This document shows positions 15,608-25,337 of a stretch of 64,000 bases of DNA, in pieces. Made by a program: the position numbers and the translations under genes. This DNA comes from Mesobacillus jeotgali (GTDB taxonomy: Bacteria; Bacillota; Bacilli; Bacillales; Cytobacillaceae). The stretch covers positions 1,907,526-1,971,525 of the forward strand of contig NZ_CP025025.1 in NCBI RefSeq assembly GCF_002874535.1. Reading direction: 5' to 3'. The stretch's first letter is position 1. The number at the start of each line of letters is the position of its first letter. The notes beneath the pieces are model-generated. The model was given only the letters and a program-made list of their open reading frames with translations, did no database searches and was not told the origin of the DNA.

Positions 15608-17728
15608 TTATTGCATCTCCGCACTGTTTTGCTTATCTTTTTCAAAGAAAATAATCAATGCAGGCAGCAGCATCCCCCGGACAAGGAAGGTGTCAATCAT
15701 GATTCCAATCGCTACCATGAAACCGAATATGAATAGATCAGCGATTGGCATTGTTGTCAGGGCTGCAAATGTTGCTGCAAGGATGATCCCTGCTGAGGAA
15801 ATCACACCGCCTGTATTGCGGATCGCGATTTCAAGTGCTTCCTTTACATTATGTTTCTTGCGTTCCTCGATAAAGCGGGACGCTAAAATTATATTATAAT
15901 CGATTCCGAGTGCGACAAGGAAAATGAATGCATAAACCGGCACACGGGTGCTGATGGCATCATACCCAAACAGCACGTCGATCAGGAATACGCCGAGACC
16001 TAATGCAGATACGTATGAAAGCAGGATCGTTCCCATCATATAAATCGGCATTTTCCAGCGGCGAGTCAAGACAACGAGCAATCCAAGTATCAGGGCCGTT
16101 TCAAGTAAAACGATTTTAATGATGTCACCATTATTGTATTCGCGCTCATCGACTAGCTTTGGAGTGACACCGCTATAGTAAGCCTCAGCATCCAGACCTA
16201 AATCGTCAAGAATTTCAGGTGTTTTCTTCTGCAAATCTGCCATATAGTCCATAGCCTCTACTGAGTACGGATTCATCGCGAGGGCGATGCTCAACTTGGC
16301 AGCTTCATTGTTTTCAGTAATCGCTGATAGGCGGACAGAAGCAATTTCTTCATAATTCTTCAGCTTCTCTGTAATCTCGACAGCATCTGCTTCTGTTAAT
16401 GTGTTATCAGCTGCTATCAATAGTGTAGTAGGAGCTAGCTCACCTTTATCATATCTCTGTTCTACTATTTCATAGCCAACGCGTGAAGGCAAATCTTCGG
16501 GGAAGCTTTTGACCATGTCGAATTCATATTCCAAATTAAAAACATTCAGGGCAGAAACAATCAGGATAATAGCGACCAGACCGCCGGAAAGCCCTGGCTT
16601 GTTGACAACGAATCTGGCAATCGGTCCCCAGACTCCATGCTTGACCTCTGTTTCAACACCATATTTAGGCACCTTCGGCCAGAAAGCCTTGCGTCCGAAT
16701 AAAGTGAATAATGCAGGCACCAGTGTTACCGAAGCGAGCATGATGAAGAACATTGCTGTTCCGAAAATCGGTGCAAAGTTTTGATAATCGCGGAAATCTG
16801 CGAACAGCAGCACAAGCATCGCTGCTAATACCGTTCCGCCGGCAAAAAAGACCGGTTCACCTGTCGCACGCATCGCATGCTTCATGGCATCGAATTTATT
16901 TTCATAGTGGTTTAGTTCTTCACGGAAACGCGAGAATACAAATAATGAATAATCAATAACGGCCGCAAAAAGCAGGATACTCATGATCGAGGTTGTCTGG
17001 TTATTGATTTCCAGCCCGCCTGCACCCAAAAGGGCAACAGTCTGGTTCACGACCTGATAGACAATCCCGGTCGCCAATAATGGAATGATCGCCAACAGCG
17101 GAGAACGATAGATGACAATCAACAGGACAAGGATGATTCCGACCGTTGCCAGTAACAGCACAAAATCTGCCCGCTCAAAAAGCTTGATGGTATCGCCAGA
17201 AATTCCGGCAGGACCCGTGATATAAAAAGCTGTACTTTCAAGCTTGTTAGCAATACCTGTCCCAATTTCCGATGCCTTATCATTGATTTCAGCATACTCG
17301 TCATTGCCAAGCCCTTGTTCAAGCTCCATCGGGACAATCATCGTTGATTGGTCCTCAGAGATAAAACCACCCAGAGCTTGCGGCGGAAGGGAACGAGTAT
17401 CAACGATGTTCCTTATTCCTTCGATATTCTCTGAAATGATCCCATCCAGGATTTCATTCACTTCGTCGAGATTAATGTCGCCGTTCTCGTTATGGAAAAC
17501 GAGAATGCCTGGGGTACCCTGTTCATTCGGGAAAAATTCCTCAGTTTTTTGCTGCGCTATGATGGACTTTGCCTCATCCGGCAGCGATTGAAAGTTGTTT
17601 ATTTTGTAATTGCCTAGTTGCGGACCTGCGCTTAAGCCAAGCATTAGCACCAGCCAGGCAATGATGGTAATCCACATCCCACGCTTCGTTGAAACCCAGT
17701 CTGTGATGGAAAAAAGCATTTTCTTCAT
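15608..17728 (-). CDS. MMPL/RND-type membrane exporter (YdgH-like)
   Basis: This 706-residue protein has two similar halves. Each has one membrane helix, an outer domain of about 150 residues, and then five helices (about 175-345 and 530-695). The first half carries AAVIDYSLFVFSRFREEL, the second ALGIDYNIILASRFIEER: the paired Asp-Tyr motifs that carry protons in MMPL proteins. Members export lipids, antimicrobials or cell-envelope compounds. The ATG follows AGGAGG. It is the first gene of the minus-strand block with a two-component system, which suggests a drug- or envelope-stress-induced exporter. Confidence 0.92.
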   Translation of the reverse strand: MKKMLFSITDWVSTKRGMWITIIAWLVLMLGLSAGPQLGNYKINNFQSLPDEAKSIIAQQKTEEFFPNEQGTPGILVFHNENGDINLDEVNEILDGIISENIEGIRNIVDTRSLPPQALGGFISEDQSTMIVPMELEQGLGNDEYAEINDKASEIGTGIANKLESTAFYITGPAGISGDTIKLFERADFVLLLATVGIILVLLIVIYRSPLLAIIPLLATGIVYQVVNQTVALLGAGGLEINNQTTSIMSILLFAAVIDYSLFVFSRFREELNHYENKFDAMKHAMRATGEPVFFAGGTVLAAMLVLLFADFRDYQNFAPIFGTAMFFIMLASVTLVPALFTLFGRKAFWPKVPKYGVETEVKHGVWGPIARFVVNKPGLSGGLVAIILIVSALNVFNLEYEFDMVKSFPEDLPSRVGYEIVEQRYDKGELAPTTLLIAADNTLTEADAVEITEKLKNYEEIASVRLSAITENNEAAKLSIALAMNPYSVEAMDYMADLQKKTPEILDDLGLDAEAYYSGVTPKLVDEREYNNGDIIKIVLLETALILGLLVVLTRRWKMPIYMMGTILLSYVSALGLGVFLIDVLFGYDAISTRVPVYAFIFLVALGIDYNIILASRFIEERKKHNVKEALEIAIRNTGGVISSAGIILAATFAALTTMPIADLFIFGFMVAIGIMIDTFLVRGMLLPALIIFFEKDKQNSAEMQ

Positions 17729-17935
17729 GAATACGGCCTCCTATGTTCTTTTCTAAAATCTATCTTCAGCTCTCTCCTGATCAGCCAGAGTTACAGAATT
17801 AGGATTGAGCCTGAACAAGGAACATCATAAACTATGAAAATAAACACAACCTCAACTTTCAGTTACAATTGACAAGAGGATTCTAACAAGTAAAAGGAGA
17901 ATGATTAGGAAGGCATGTAAAACAGGAGGCAATGC

Positions 17936-18382
17936 ATGGATTTCTTTGACAAACTAAAAAGCAAAAAAATACAAGTCAGCAAGACAGAAGACTTCGGTTA
18001 TGATTTGAGACACAAGTGGGAGGCTGCCTTTGCATCACATTTAAGTCCTAAGGGAAAAACGCAGATATTTCTTCATGATAAAGGTGGAGCAAGCGGTTAT
18101 TTGTGGCATTTGTTCAGCTATGAAAAAAGAAAATGCGAAAAGGAAGAACAAGCAGAGCAGGCATTCGAAAAACAATACAAAGATACTTGCCTGATTTTCT
18201 TCCAGCATTCAGATGAGGTATGGATGGTAAAGGATGCATCGGATCTGAAGGCAAAAGACTTATTGATGACCGATGGTGAATATGCGGATCTATATATTGT
18301 CGATCGTGACTATAAATGGACATTTGTCGTCACTCATGAAAAAGGATGGATTGGTCCGTTTTTTTGCAGGAGGGGTAAGTAG
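17936..18382 (+). CDS. DUF4275-family protein
   Basis: The 148-residue protein has the DUF4275 layout: a KWEAAFASHLSP segment, the invariant-looking GYLWHLFSYEKRKC near residue 50, and LIFFQHSDEVWMVKDA near 90. These small Bacillus proteins have no known activity and often lie in variable regions near other small genes. The ATG follows ACAGGAGG. It ends 2 bp before the next gene, a membrane protein, so the two form an operon. Confidence 0.82.
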   Translation: MDFFDKLKSKKIQVSKTEDFGYDLRHKWEAAFASHLSPKGKTQIFLHDKGGASGYLWHLFSYEKRKCEKEEQAEQAFEKQYKDTCLIFFQHSDEVWMVKDASDLKAKDLLMTDGEYADLYIVDRDYKWTFVVTHEKGWIGPFFCRRGK

Positions 18383-18384
18383 GT

Positions 18385-18822
18385 ATGTTCATAAGAAAAC
18401 TAGTCTCCGCATTAGGAGCAACAATGATGATGGTGATTCTGTTCTCGATCCTTGATGAATCTGGGGTGGGGCTGTTTTTAGGAATGTACATACTGCCAAT
18501 CATCTTAATCTATGGAATTCCGTCTTCGTTCTTATCTGATCTTCTCACGCGTAGGACAGGCGGGGTAAAAAGATTGGCTGCTGCAGGATTCCTTCATGTT
18601 TTTCTCGGGGCGCTATTTGTTGCTGTACCGACTTTTATATTTGATGCTGAAAACGGTAACTGGATAAATAGTGTATGGAACAACAGCTTCTTCTTTTTTA
18701 CCGCTGTGGTGTCGTCCTTCATCTTCTGGTGCTTTGATGAAGCAATCAAAAGTGACTGGTTTGATCATTTAAGAGGGAAATGTCTTGGAATTTTAAAAAG
18801 GATTGGGGATATGAGAGTTTAG
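18385..18822 (+). CDS. Four-TM membrane protein, unknown
   Basis: Four hydrophobic segments are visible (about residues 5-22, 27-50, 65-88 and 100-122), separated by short loops, with a charged C-terminal tail (EAIKSDWFDHLRGKCLGILK). It begins 2 bp after the DUF4275 gene and has a GGAGGGGTAAG ribosome site overlapping that gene's end. Similar membrane partners occur beside DUF4275 genes in bacilli, from memory. Function is unknown; a role tied to DUF4275 is inferred from the coupling. Confidence 0.75.
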   Translation: MFIRKLVSALGATMMMVILFSILDESGVGLFLGMYILPIILIYGIPSSFLSDLLTRRTGGVKRLAAAGFLHVFLGALFVAVPTFIFDAENGNWINSVWNNSFFFFTAVVSSFIFWCFDEAIKSDWFDHLRGKCLGILKRIGDMRV

Positions 18823-18867
18823 TCAGGTGGGATTCAACTCAATTAAAGGAATAGGGAGGTTAGTAAT

Positions 18868-19467
18868 ATGCAAGAACATTACCATAGTGGGTTTGAAATG
18901 GAAGTCAATGCACCTCACTCATTAAATTATTTAATGACTATTCAAAACATATATGTAAACAGCAAAAATAAAGATAACGAAAGACCTTCGTTTCCATATG
19001 TTGATAGTTCAAATTGGGGGCTTCTAGAGGAAAATTTTGAAGAGACCTTTGTTGAAGTTTGGAAAGAAGCAGTCAATAAAAATTCCATAGATCATATGTA
19101 TGACCATAATGGAGTACTACAGATTGATAAAGACCTATATCGAAAGTTGTTTAAGAACAATCAGAGTGGTTCATTCGGCTACTCAGAAAGTGTAAAGTTC
19201 TTTTTAGCATGGTGGGACGGGTTTCATGGAAAGATCGCCATTGAGGCAGTGTTTGATCATGACAAAATGGAGAAGGTCTATAAAGAGTTAGGTTCATCGA
19301 TAAAAATCGATAAACGCTTAAGAATCCATTTGGTCTATGACAAAACCGTGTTACCTGGCAGAAGTGAACGTTCATGGTATGCAGTGGTGCCTATCGAAGA
19401 TGTGTTTATAACTAAAAATCGACCAGAGTTGCTAACAAAGCTATTAAAATGTTGTGAGGATATATAG
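18868..19467 (+). CDS. Soluble protein of unknown function (199 aa)
   Basis: No known domain was recognised. The chain is soluble, mixed alpha/beta and rich in Trp and aromatic residues (SVKFFLAWWDGFHGKIAIEA, NWGLLEENFEETFVEVW). A GGGAGG site precedes the ATG at 18868. It lies in a run of small unrelated genes (17.9-20.9 kb) of the kind that often includes immunity or other accessory proteins, but nothing in it proves such a role. It is followed 44 bp later by another unknown gene. Confidence 0.7.
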   Translation: MQEHYHSGFEMEVNAPHSLNYLMTIQNIYVNSKNKDNERPSFPYVDSSNWGLLEENFEETFVEVWKEAVNKNSIDHMYDHNGVLQIDKDLYRKLFKNNQSGSFGYSESVKFFLAWWDGFHGKIAIEAVFDHDKMEKVYKELGSSIKIDKRLRIHLVYDKTVLPGRSERSWYAVVPIEDVFITKNRPELLTKLLKCCEDI

Positions 19468-19511
19468 TTGATTAATACTGTGATAAAAATGATAAAAAGG
19501 TGAGAAAAAGT

Positions 19512-20123
19512 ATGAAGATAGAAGTTGGATATTTGCCAGAAAACTATTTTAGTGGGCACTTTCCATTTGAATTGGATGGAGAATACAAATATTTGGTTGA
19601 AATTGATCCCTGTGAATCGGATCCCACTGTTTTTTATTCGGATTGGATGAAGGAATTAAATCAGTTTCCGATTTATGCTGTTGTCACTCTTGATCTTTAT
19701 TATCAGGAGGAAATAAATGGGTTGATCGCAAAATATAAAATAGACCATTCAGTGTTTTTAATAGGGAATGAATCATACAATAAATTTATTTTGCGAAATG
19801 AAGAGCAATTTCGTGTTCTTTTCCCATATTTTTATGCTAGTGGCAGTATGAACGATCTAGCTGTGTGGTCACTCCAGAAAGATATTTTTAGTGTTGATCG
19901 AAGAAAAGTAAATACAATATTTAGACGAAAAACAATGGATGTATTGGTGACTACATTTGAAAAGGATACAACGTTATTTTGGATATCGTATGATGGAGAT
20001 GGTTTAGATATCATTTCAAACCATCAGATCTTCCGAACAATGGAGGATATTGAGAAAACTCTACCTAAGGGCGTAGAAATGGTTGTAGTTGAATATGATA
20101 GCGATGATGATGAAATTGAATAA
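19512..20123 (+). CDS. Soluble protein of unknown function (203 aa), DUF3885-like tail
   Basis: The ATG at 19512 is preferred because AAAGGTGAG lies 8 bp upstream; the open frame begins at a GTG four codons earlier. The protein is soluble. A middle part contains KINTIFRRKT-like basic residues, and the C-terminus has the sequence ISYDGDGLDIISNHQIF followed by a very acidic tail (YDSDDDEIE). The YDGDG strand looks like that of DUF3885-type Bacillus proteins, which is a weak resemblance. It sits in the small-gene cluster after 18868. No function is assigned. Confidence 0.68.
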   Translation: MKIEVGYLPENYFSGHFPFELDGEYKYLVEIDPCESDPTVFYSDWMKELNQFPIYAVVTLDLYYQEEINGLIAKYKIDHSVFLIGNESYNKFILRNEEQFRVLFPYFYASGSMNDLAVWSLQKDIFSVDRRKVNTIFRRKTMDVLVTTFEKDTTLFWISYDGDGLDIISNHQIFRTMEDIEKTLPKGVEMVVVEYDSDDDEIE

Positions 20124-20250
20124 AACAATCTTATACAATAACGAGGGCAAGAATTAGAGACGCTGCGTTCTTTTTTTACTTGTTGTACTAACGGTGCTGA
20201 TTAGTTCCATAATAAGGATATTATCTATTAATGTTGAAAGTTCATAATTG

Positions 20251-20850
20251 ATGAGGTCTTTATATAGAAAGGATAATAAATCAAAATCTATGCAAAAATA
20301 CTTGGTGAAAATTAGGAGGTTTATTCCAATAAAACTGAAGAACTTGTATTTAGTTTTCCTAGCTATTGTAGGTATAGTTAGCTTTATAGTTTGGTATTCC
20401 GTACCAAAAGAAATCAATCAGGCATTTGACGGAATTGTTTACGGAGTTGGAAGTAAAAGCAATCAAATAAATAAAGAAGTTACAATTACAATTAAAGGTA
20501 AATTGTATAAAAAAATTTTTAACCAAGATCGATTTAAAGGAACTATTGATATAAAAGGAGAGGTGCCGTCAAATATAATACTTGATAAGAAACAAGTTGA
20601 AGTTGTTTTTATTGAAAACGGAGGTTCTTTATTGGTCGGGGGTTCCCCCTACGGCTTTCTTTATATAAACAAAGATTTTAGTGAACTATCCATTATTGTT
20701 CATGAACTCATTGAATCAGGAAGAGATAATGCTTCATATAGCTGGGAGCCTGAAGACGGGCTGTTAATATCTGGACCAGCAAAAAGTAGGAAAGAAGCAT
20801 TAAACATATCAAACAAATTAATAGGGGACCTACTAAAACCACTAGAATAG
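20251..20850 (+). CDS. Single-pass membrane-anchored protein of unknown function
   Basis: A basic N-terminus leads into one membrane helix (about residues 31-52, LYLVFLAIVGIVSFIVWY). The rest (about 145 residues) should lie outside and is beta-rich (EVTITIKGKLYKKIF, GTIDIKGEVPSNIILDKKQV). No family was recognised. No good ribosome site lies before the ATG at 20251 or the TTG just before it; an ATG at 20293 with a distant AAAGGAT is another option. The start is uncertain, but the helix and coding pattern make the gene likely. Confidence 0.65.
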   Translation: MRSLYRKDNKSKSMQKYLVKIRRFIPIKLKNLYLVFLAIVGIVSFIVWYSVPKEINQAFDGIVYGVGSKSNQINKEVTITIKGKLYKKIFNQDRFKGTIDIKGEVPSNIILDKKQVEVVFIENGGSLLVGGSPYGFLYINKDFSELSIIVHELIESGRDNASYSWEPEDGLLISGPAKSRKEALNISNKLIGDLLKPLE

Positions 20851-20975
20851 AAGCACATTTGCAAGAGTTAATACTCCTAAATGAATAATTCACGAACGGG
20901 TGCATATCTTCATTAAGCTGAAATGCACCTGTAATTAAAGAAGAGTTATTAGAAATGGTATTTAGCTAGTTTGTA

Positions 20976-21012
20976 TAAAAAAACACCGACCTTTAAATAT
21001 AAGGTCAGTGTT
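20976..21012 (-). terminator. Rho-independent terminator of the DUF2200 gene
   Basis: On the minus strand ACACTGACCTT pairs with AAGGTCGGTGT (one mismatch), followed by seven T residues, just after the DUF2200 stop codon. The hairpin can also stop rightward transcripts. Confidence 0.85.
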
Positions 21013-21018
21013 AATCTA

Positions 21019-21369
21019 TTATTTCCTTAAAATCTTCTCCATCTTTTTTCCCTTTGCCAGCTCATCAATCAGCTTGTCGAGGTAACGAATTTCCCTCATG
21101 GTTGGTTCTTCGATGTCTTCTACTCGGACTCCACATACTACACCTTTTACTAAGTTCCTCGAAGGATTCATTTGAGGAGCTTCTGCGAAGAAGGTCTCAA
21201 AGTCTGTCTGCTTTTCCAGTATTGCTTCTAACTCTTCCTGGCTATACCCTGTCAGCCAGGTGATGATTTCATCGACTTCTGCTTTACTACGTCCTTTTCT
21301 TTCCGCCTTATTTACGTAATGTGGATAGACACTTGCAAAACTCATTGTATAGATTTTATGTTTGCTCAA
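21019..21369 (-). CDS. DUF2200-family protein
   Basis: The chain reads [20 protein letters not shown], then a [14 protein letters not shown] helix and [20 protein letters not shown], all typical of DUF2200. This is a conserved small cytosolic family of unknown activity with a likely two-domain helical fold. The open frame continues 32 codons upstream of the likely start. A TTG at 21369 with AAGGGAG eight bases before it gives the usual family length (116 aa), so the longer N-terminus is spurious. It stands alone with its own terminator. Confidence 0.88.
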   Translation of the reverse strand: MSKHKIYTMSFASVYPHYVNKAERKGRSKAEVDEIITWLTGYSQEELEAILEKQTDFETFFAEAPQMNPSRNLVKGVVCGVRVEDIEEPTMREIRYLDKLIDELAKGKKMEKILRK

Positions 21370-21509
21370 GATCCAAACTCCCTTAGAATTGTTTTCTTCA
21401 TTATAGTACGAAGCATTGGCGTGTTCAAATGTGTTTTTATTGCCGAATTCAAAGGAAATAGCCATTTAGAGAAAGAATATTAATGCATATGAAGCAGGGG
21501 GTGTGGTTG

Positions 21510-21782
21510 ATGGCTAAGACAGTGTTTTCCAACAAGGGAAGTAAAATTCCCAGAACCTTTCTCGAAGGCAGCTCTTTTTTTCGTATGCTCCGCTTTGCCT
21601 TCTTATTATTTCTTTCCTTCTTATTGGTATATATCTACTATCTGTATCTCACAGGCAATCTTCAAAAAACCATTCTTTATGTCTGGTCTAATCACCAGCA
21701 AGTCATCATTGCCTCATCGATTTTCATTGCTTATACAGGGATTATTTTTCAGTTGGGTGTTTGGAGAGGGAGAAGAAGGTAG
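21510..21782 (+). CDS. Two-TM small membrane protein, unknown (90 aa)
   Basis: A basic N-terminus (MAKTVFSNKGSKIPRTF) precedes two membrane helices (about residues 24-48 and 62-84), ending in WRGRRR. The ATG at 21510 is preferred over an earlier ATG because AGGGGGTG lies just upstream. It diverges from the DUF2200 gene. No family was recognised. After it lie 300 bp of AT-rich DNA with no gene before ggt. Confidence 0.62.
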   Translation: MAKTVFSNKGSKIPRTFLEGSSFFRMLRFAFLLFLSFLLVYIYYLYLTGNLQKTILYVWSNHQQVIIASSIFIAYTGIIFQLGVWRGRRR

Positions 21783-22082
21783 CAGGATTTTATATTGATT
21801 AATGAGTGGAAACAAGGTAATCTTGTGCTTCTTTTTATCGGGAGTATGCAAGAGTTCTGAAATGCTGCTGATTAATTCTTCAAGGAATCAATTCCTCAAT
21901 GCGATCAAACTTCACACGTCATCATTCTTTTGTACTATCCATTTCCATGCCTAATTTACCCCTTCTGTTAAAACAGCTAGTATTATAGTTTCAAAATTAA
22001 GAAAATTCGGTTAAATATTTGCTATTACTCTTCTATTTCCCCTACCATAATATTGAAATCAAATTGAATAGGAGGGATTGAT

Positions 22083-23852
22083 ATGAAAAACTTCTTACGT
22101 ACCGGGCTGTTTGCATTGCTCAGTATTTTGTTGCTGTCCGGCACAATGCCTGCAGCAGGACTGGCTAAAAAACCCCAATTCAGCTACGACCAGTACAGCC
22201 AGGTGGATGTGGGCAAGGATGGAATGGTAGCAACAGCCCACCCGCTAGCATCAGAAATCGGCGCTGAGGTTCTGCGCAAGGGCGGGAACGCGATTGATGC
22301 TTCCGTTGCCATCCAGTTTGCGCTGAATGTAGTAGAACCGATGATGTCCGGAATCGGCGGCGGTGGTTTCATGATGGTTTATGATGGAAAAACAAAGGAA
22401 ACCACAATCGTGAACAGCCGTGAGCGTGCTCCTGAGGGCGCGACGCCAGACATGTTCCTGGATGAAAACGGGAAGCCAATTCCTTTTTCAGAACGGTCAA
22501 CCGGGGGTACGGCAGTAGGAGTGCCCGGCACACTTAAAGGGCTAGAAACAGCTCTTGAAATGTGGGGAACACGTCCACTACAGCAGCTGATTGGGCCATC
22601 CATTAAGCTAGCAGACAAGGGGTTCCCAATTGACTCAGTGCTTGCAGACGCGATTGCCGATAATCAGGACAAGTTATCAAGATCAGCAGCAGGTGAGGTT
22701 TTCCTCCCTGACGGAAAGCCGCTTCAGGAGGGAGATGTCCTTGTTCAGGACGACCTGGCTAAAACCTTCAAGCTTATCCGTTCACATGGTGCTGATGCGC
22801 TATATAAAGGAGAGGTTGCAGAAGCAGTTGCAGATGTTGTCAATGATTTCGGTGGATCGATGACTCCTGAAGATTTGGCAAAGTATGATGTAACAGTTGA
22901 TGAGCCGGTTTGGGGAGACTATCAGGGCTACGAGATTGCCAGCATGCCTCCGCCAAGCTCAGGCGGTGTCTTCCTGTTGCAAATGCTGAAAATACTGGAC
23001 GATTTCAATCTGTCCCAATATGATGTCAGATCCACTGAGAAATATCATCTCCTGGCCGAAGCCATGCATCTTGCCTATGCTGACCGAGCTGCATACGCTG
23101 GGGATCCTGAATTCGTCAATGTTCCTGTGAATGGATTGCTCCACCCTGATTACATCAAGGAGCGCCAGGAACTGATCAGCTTGGATCCTGTTAATCAGTC
23201 TCCAACAGCAGGTGACCCTTGGAAGTATGAAAATTCTGAGGCGAACTTTACACCAACAAGCCAGCCAAATGACAGGAAGTATGGAGAAACAACTCACTTT
23301 ACTGTTGCTGACAAATGGGGAAATGTTGTTTCCTATACAACAACAATTGAACAGGTTTTCGGAACGGGCATTATGGTGCCTGGGTATGGCTTCATGCTGA
23401 ACAATGAACTGACTGACTTTGATGCAGTACCTGGCGGTGCGAATGAAGTTCAGCCGAACAAACGTCCTTTAAGCAGCATGACACCGACCATTGTTTTTGA
23501 AAACGGTGAACCAGTCTTGACGGTTGGATCTCCTGGAGGCCCGACCATCATTACCTCCGTGCTGCAGACCATTATCCATGCCATCGAGTATGATATGGAG
23601 CTTAAGGAAGCAGTTGAGGAGCCAAGAATATATACCAACAATCTTAATTCTTACCGTTATGAAGACGGTATCAGCGCTGACACGCTGAGCGAACTGAATG
23701 CCATGGGCCATAAATTTGGTCCAAATCCGACAACCATCGGCAATGTCCAAAGCATCCTGATCGACCGAGAAAATGGCACTTTTAAGGGAGTCGCCGATTC
23801 AAGCAGAAATGGCGCGGCTATTGGAGTTGATCTAAAAGGCAACCGAAAATAA
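22083..23852 (+). CDS. ggt: Secreted gamma-glutamyltransferase
   Basis: A signal peptide (residues 1-28, cut near AGLAKK) leads a full-length gamma-glutamyltransferase precursor of 589 residues. The enzyme transfers or hydrolyses gamma-glutamyl groups from glutathione, glutamine or polyglutamate outside the cell. The chain cleaves itself before Thr403 (YGETTHFTVAD), the new N-terminal nucleophile. NSRERAPEGA carries the glutamate-binding Arg, and a PLSSMTP motif and a VGSPGG oxyanion loop are present. No large C-terminal deletion is seen. It is monocistronic, with AGGAGG before the ATG and a terminator after it. Promoter boxes were not clear in the 300 bp upstream. Confidence 0.96.
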   Translation: MKNFLRTGLFALLSILLLSGTMPAAGLAKKPQFSYDQYSQVDVGKDGMVATAHPLASEIGAEVLRKGGNAIDASVAIQFALNVVEPMMSGIGGGGFMMVYDGKTKETTIVNSRERAPEGATPDMFLDENGKPIPFSERSTGGTAVGVPGTLKGLETALEMWGTRPLQQLIGPSIKLADKGFPIDSVLADAIADNQDKLSRSAAGEVFLPDGKPLQEGDVLVQDDLAKTFKLIRSHGADALYKGEVAEAVADVVNDFGGSMTPEDLAKYDVTVDEPVWGDYQGYEIASMPPPSSGGVFLLQMLKILDDFNLSQYDVRSTEKYHLLAEAMHLAYADRAAYAGDPEFVNVPVNGLLHPDYIKERQELISLDPVNQSPTAGDPWKYENSEANFTPTSQPNDRKYGETTHFTVADKWGNVVSYTTTIEQVFGTGIMVPGYGFMLNNELTDFDAVPGGANEVQPNKRPLSSMTPTIVFENGEPVLTVGSPGGPTIITSVLQTIIHAIEYDMELKEAVEEPRIYTNNLNSYRYEDGISADTLSELNAMGHKFGPNPTTIGNVQSILIDRENGTFKGVADSSRNGAAIGVDLKGNRK

Positions 23853-23861
23853 ACATGAAGA

Positions 23862-23889
23862 AAGGAGCGGGCTTTTCCGCTCCTTTTTC
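23862..23889 (+). terminator. Rho-independent terminator after ggt
   Basis: AGGAGCGG pairs with CCGCTCCT around a GCTTTT loop, followed by a T run, 10 bp after the stop codon. Confidence 0.92.
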
Positions 23890-24008
23890 ATATGATTCCT
23901 TTCTCTTTCCTTCAAATCCTTTCAGTTATTAAAGTCATAAGTGATATACTAATGGTCTAATATAATAGAAGAAATGGATTTGTTATATACAGAAAAGGAG
24001 TCAACAGT

Positions 24009-24647
24009 ATGGCCAATGTACATATCTTTACGAAGAGAGAAGAAATCGCAAACGCGGTCATCCATGGAATCGGGGGGTTATTAAGCATCGCAGCCCTTGT
24101 CATCCTGATCGTGTTCGCTTCCCTGTACGGGACAGCCTGGCATGTCGTGAGTTTCACCTTGTTCGGTGTTACCATGGTACTGCTATACACATCTTCAACT
24201 CTCGTCCACAGCTTCCCACCCGGCAGAGCAAAGGACTTTTTCGAAATCATGGACCACTCATCCATCTATTTCTTTATTGCCGGTACCTACACACCGTTCC
24301 TTTTCATTGCAGTAAAAGGGGCATTAGGATGGACTCTGTTCGGGGTCGTCTGGGGACTATCCATCGCAGGAACAGTCTTCAAATCGCTGTTCGTCAAACG
24401 CTTCTTGCATACATCCACAGTATTATATGTCGTGATGGGCTGGCTGATCGTATTTGCCTGGGGACCACTGACAGAGAATGTATCCTCACAAGGACTGATA
24501 TTCCTGGTAATTGGAGGTGTCCTGTATACAGTAGGAGCCATCTTTTACGTCTGGCGCGGGTTCCATTACCACCATGCGATTTGGCATGTGTTTGTATTAG
24601 CTGGATCGATCATGCACTTTTTTGCGGTTTTGAGTTTGTTGCCATGA
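24009..24647 (+). CDS. Hemolysin III / PAQR-family membrane protein
   Basis: Seven membrane helices and the family landmarks are present: EEIANAVIHGIGG at the N-terminus, STLVHSF after helix 2, IMDHSSIYFFIAGTYTPF in the middle and HHAIWHVFVLAGS near the end. The His and Asp residues form the zinc site known from PAQR receptors. In bacteria (YplQ/TrhA) the family is linked to membrane lipid homeostasis; the hemolysin name is historic. The gene has AAAGGAG before its ATG and a TAATAT-like -10 upstream. Two decayed copies of its middle part lie at about 25.5 and 30 kb. Confidence 0.93.
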   Translation: MANVHIFTKREEIANAVIHGIGGLLSIAALVILIVFASLYGTAWHVVSFTLFGVTMVLLYTSSTLVHSFPPGRAKDFFEIMDHSSIYFFIAGTYTPFLFIAVKGALGWTLFGVVWGLSIAGTVFKSLFVKRFLHTSTVLYVVMGWLIVFAWGPLTENVSSQGLIFLVIGGVLYTVGAIFYVWRGFHYHHAIWHVFVLAGSIMHFFAVLSLLP

Positions 24648-24680
24648 AATCGCTAAAATGGAAGTTTGGAGGCAATCAGA

Positions 24681-25238
24681 ATGCTTGATGTGAATATTAA
24701 AAGGCCAAAAACTGAAGACCGGGAACAGTTGAACGACTTTTTTAAAACGGTGATCACGGATACCTTTATGAAAGAAGGTATTGGTGATCTACTAGATGAT
24801 ATCAATGAAGAGATTGAAGTGAAGAAAAAATACTTAACTAGTGATTTTGAAAGCAATGGTGAGGAAAGATATTTTTTAATAGCATTCTATGGTGACAAAA
24901 TTATTGGATCAATTGAATTTGGCCCAGCAAATGAAATCATAAGAAATGTTTCAGATCCTGCTTTTGAAGAACTTGTCGAGGTAGGTACAGTATTTGTCCA
25001 TCCTGACTATCAAAGGAATGGAGTAGGAAACTTACTATTGAAGGCAATGTATGAAATATTGCTAAATAACGGAATAGAAGAATTTTGTCTGGATAGTGGA
25101 TATAAAAGTGCGCAACTTATCTGGAAAAAGAAATTTGGAGAACCAGAAATCTTATTAGAGGATTACTGGGGTGAAGATTTTGATCATATGATTTGGAGAT
25201 TAAGGGTCAGTGAAATAAATGACTCAGCTCCAGATTGA
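24681..25238 (+). CDS. GNAT-family N-acetyltransferase
   Basis: The acetyl-CoA motif lies in VGTVFVHPDYQRNGVGNLLL (Q-R-x-G-x-G), followed by a helix and FCLDSGYKSAQLIWKKKFG, which carries the last conserved strand. The protein is 185 residues, a normal single-domain GNAT. The ATG at 24681 is chosen because GGAGG lies eight bases upstream. It starts 33 bp after the hemolysin III gene and could be read from the same promoter. The substrate is unknown. Confidence 0.88.
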   Translation: MLDVNIKRPKTEDREQLNDFFKTVITDTFMKEGIGDLLDDINEEIEVKKKYLTSDFESNGEERYFLIAFYGDKIIGSIEFGPANEIIRNVSDPAFEELVEVGTVFVHPDYQRNGVGNLLLKAMYEILLNNGIEEFCLDSGYKSAQLIWKKKFGEPEILLEDYWGEDFDHMIWRLRVSEINDSAPD

Positions 25239-25337
25239 TCTCGTTGGTTTTTGTGAGAAAAGGAATTTAGTGGAAAGCTTGATAAAAAATACAGCCAGGT
25301 AGTTAGATAGGATAATAAGAAAAGAGAGGCGTAATCA

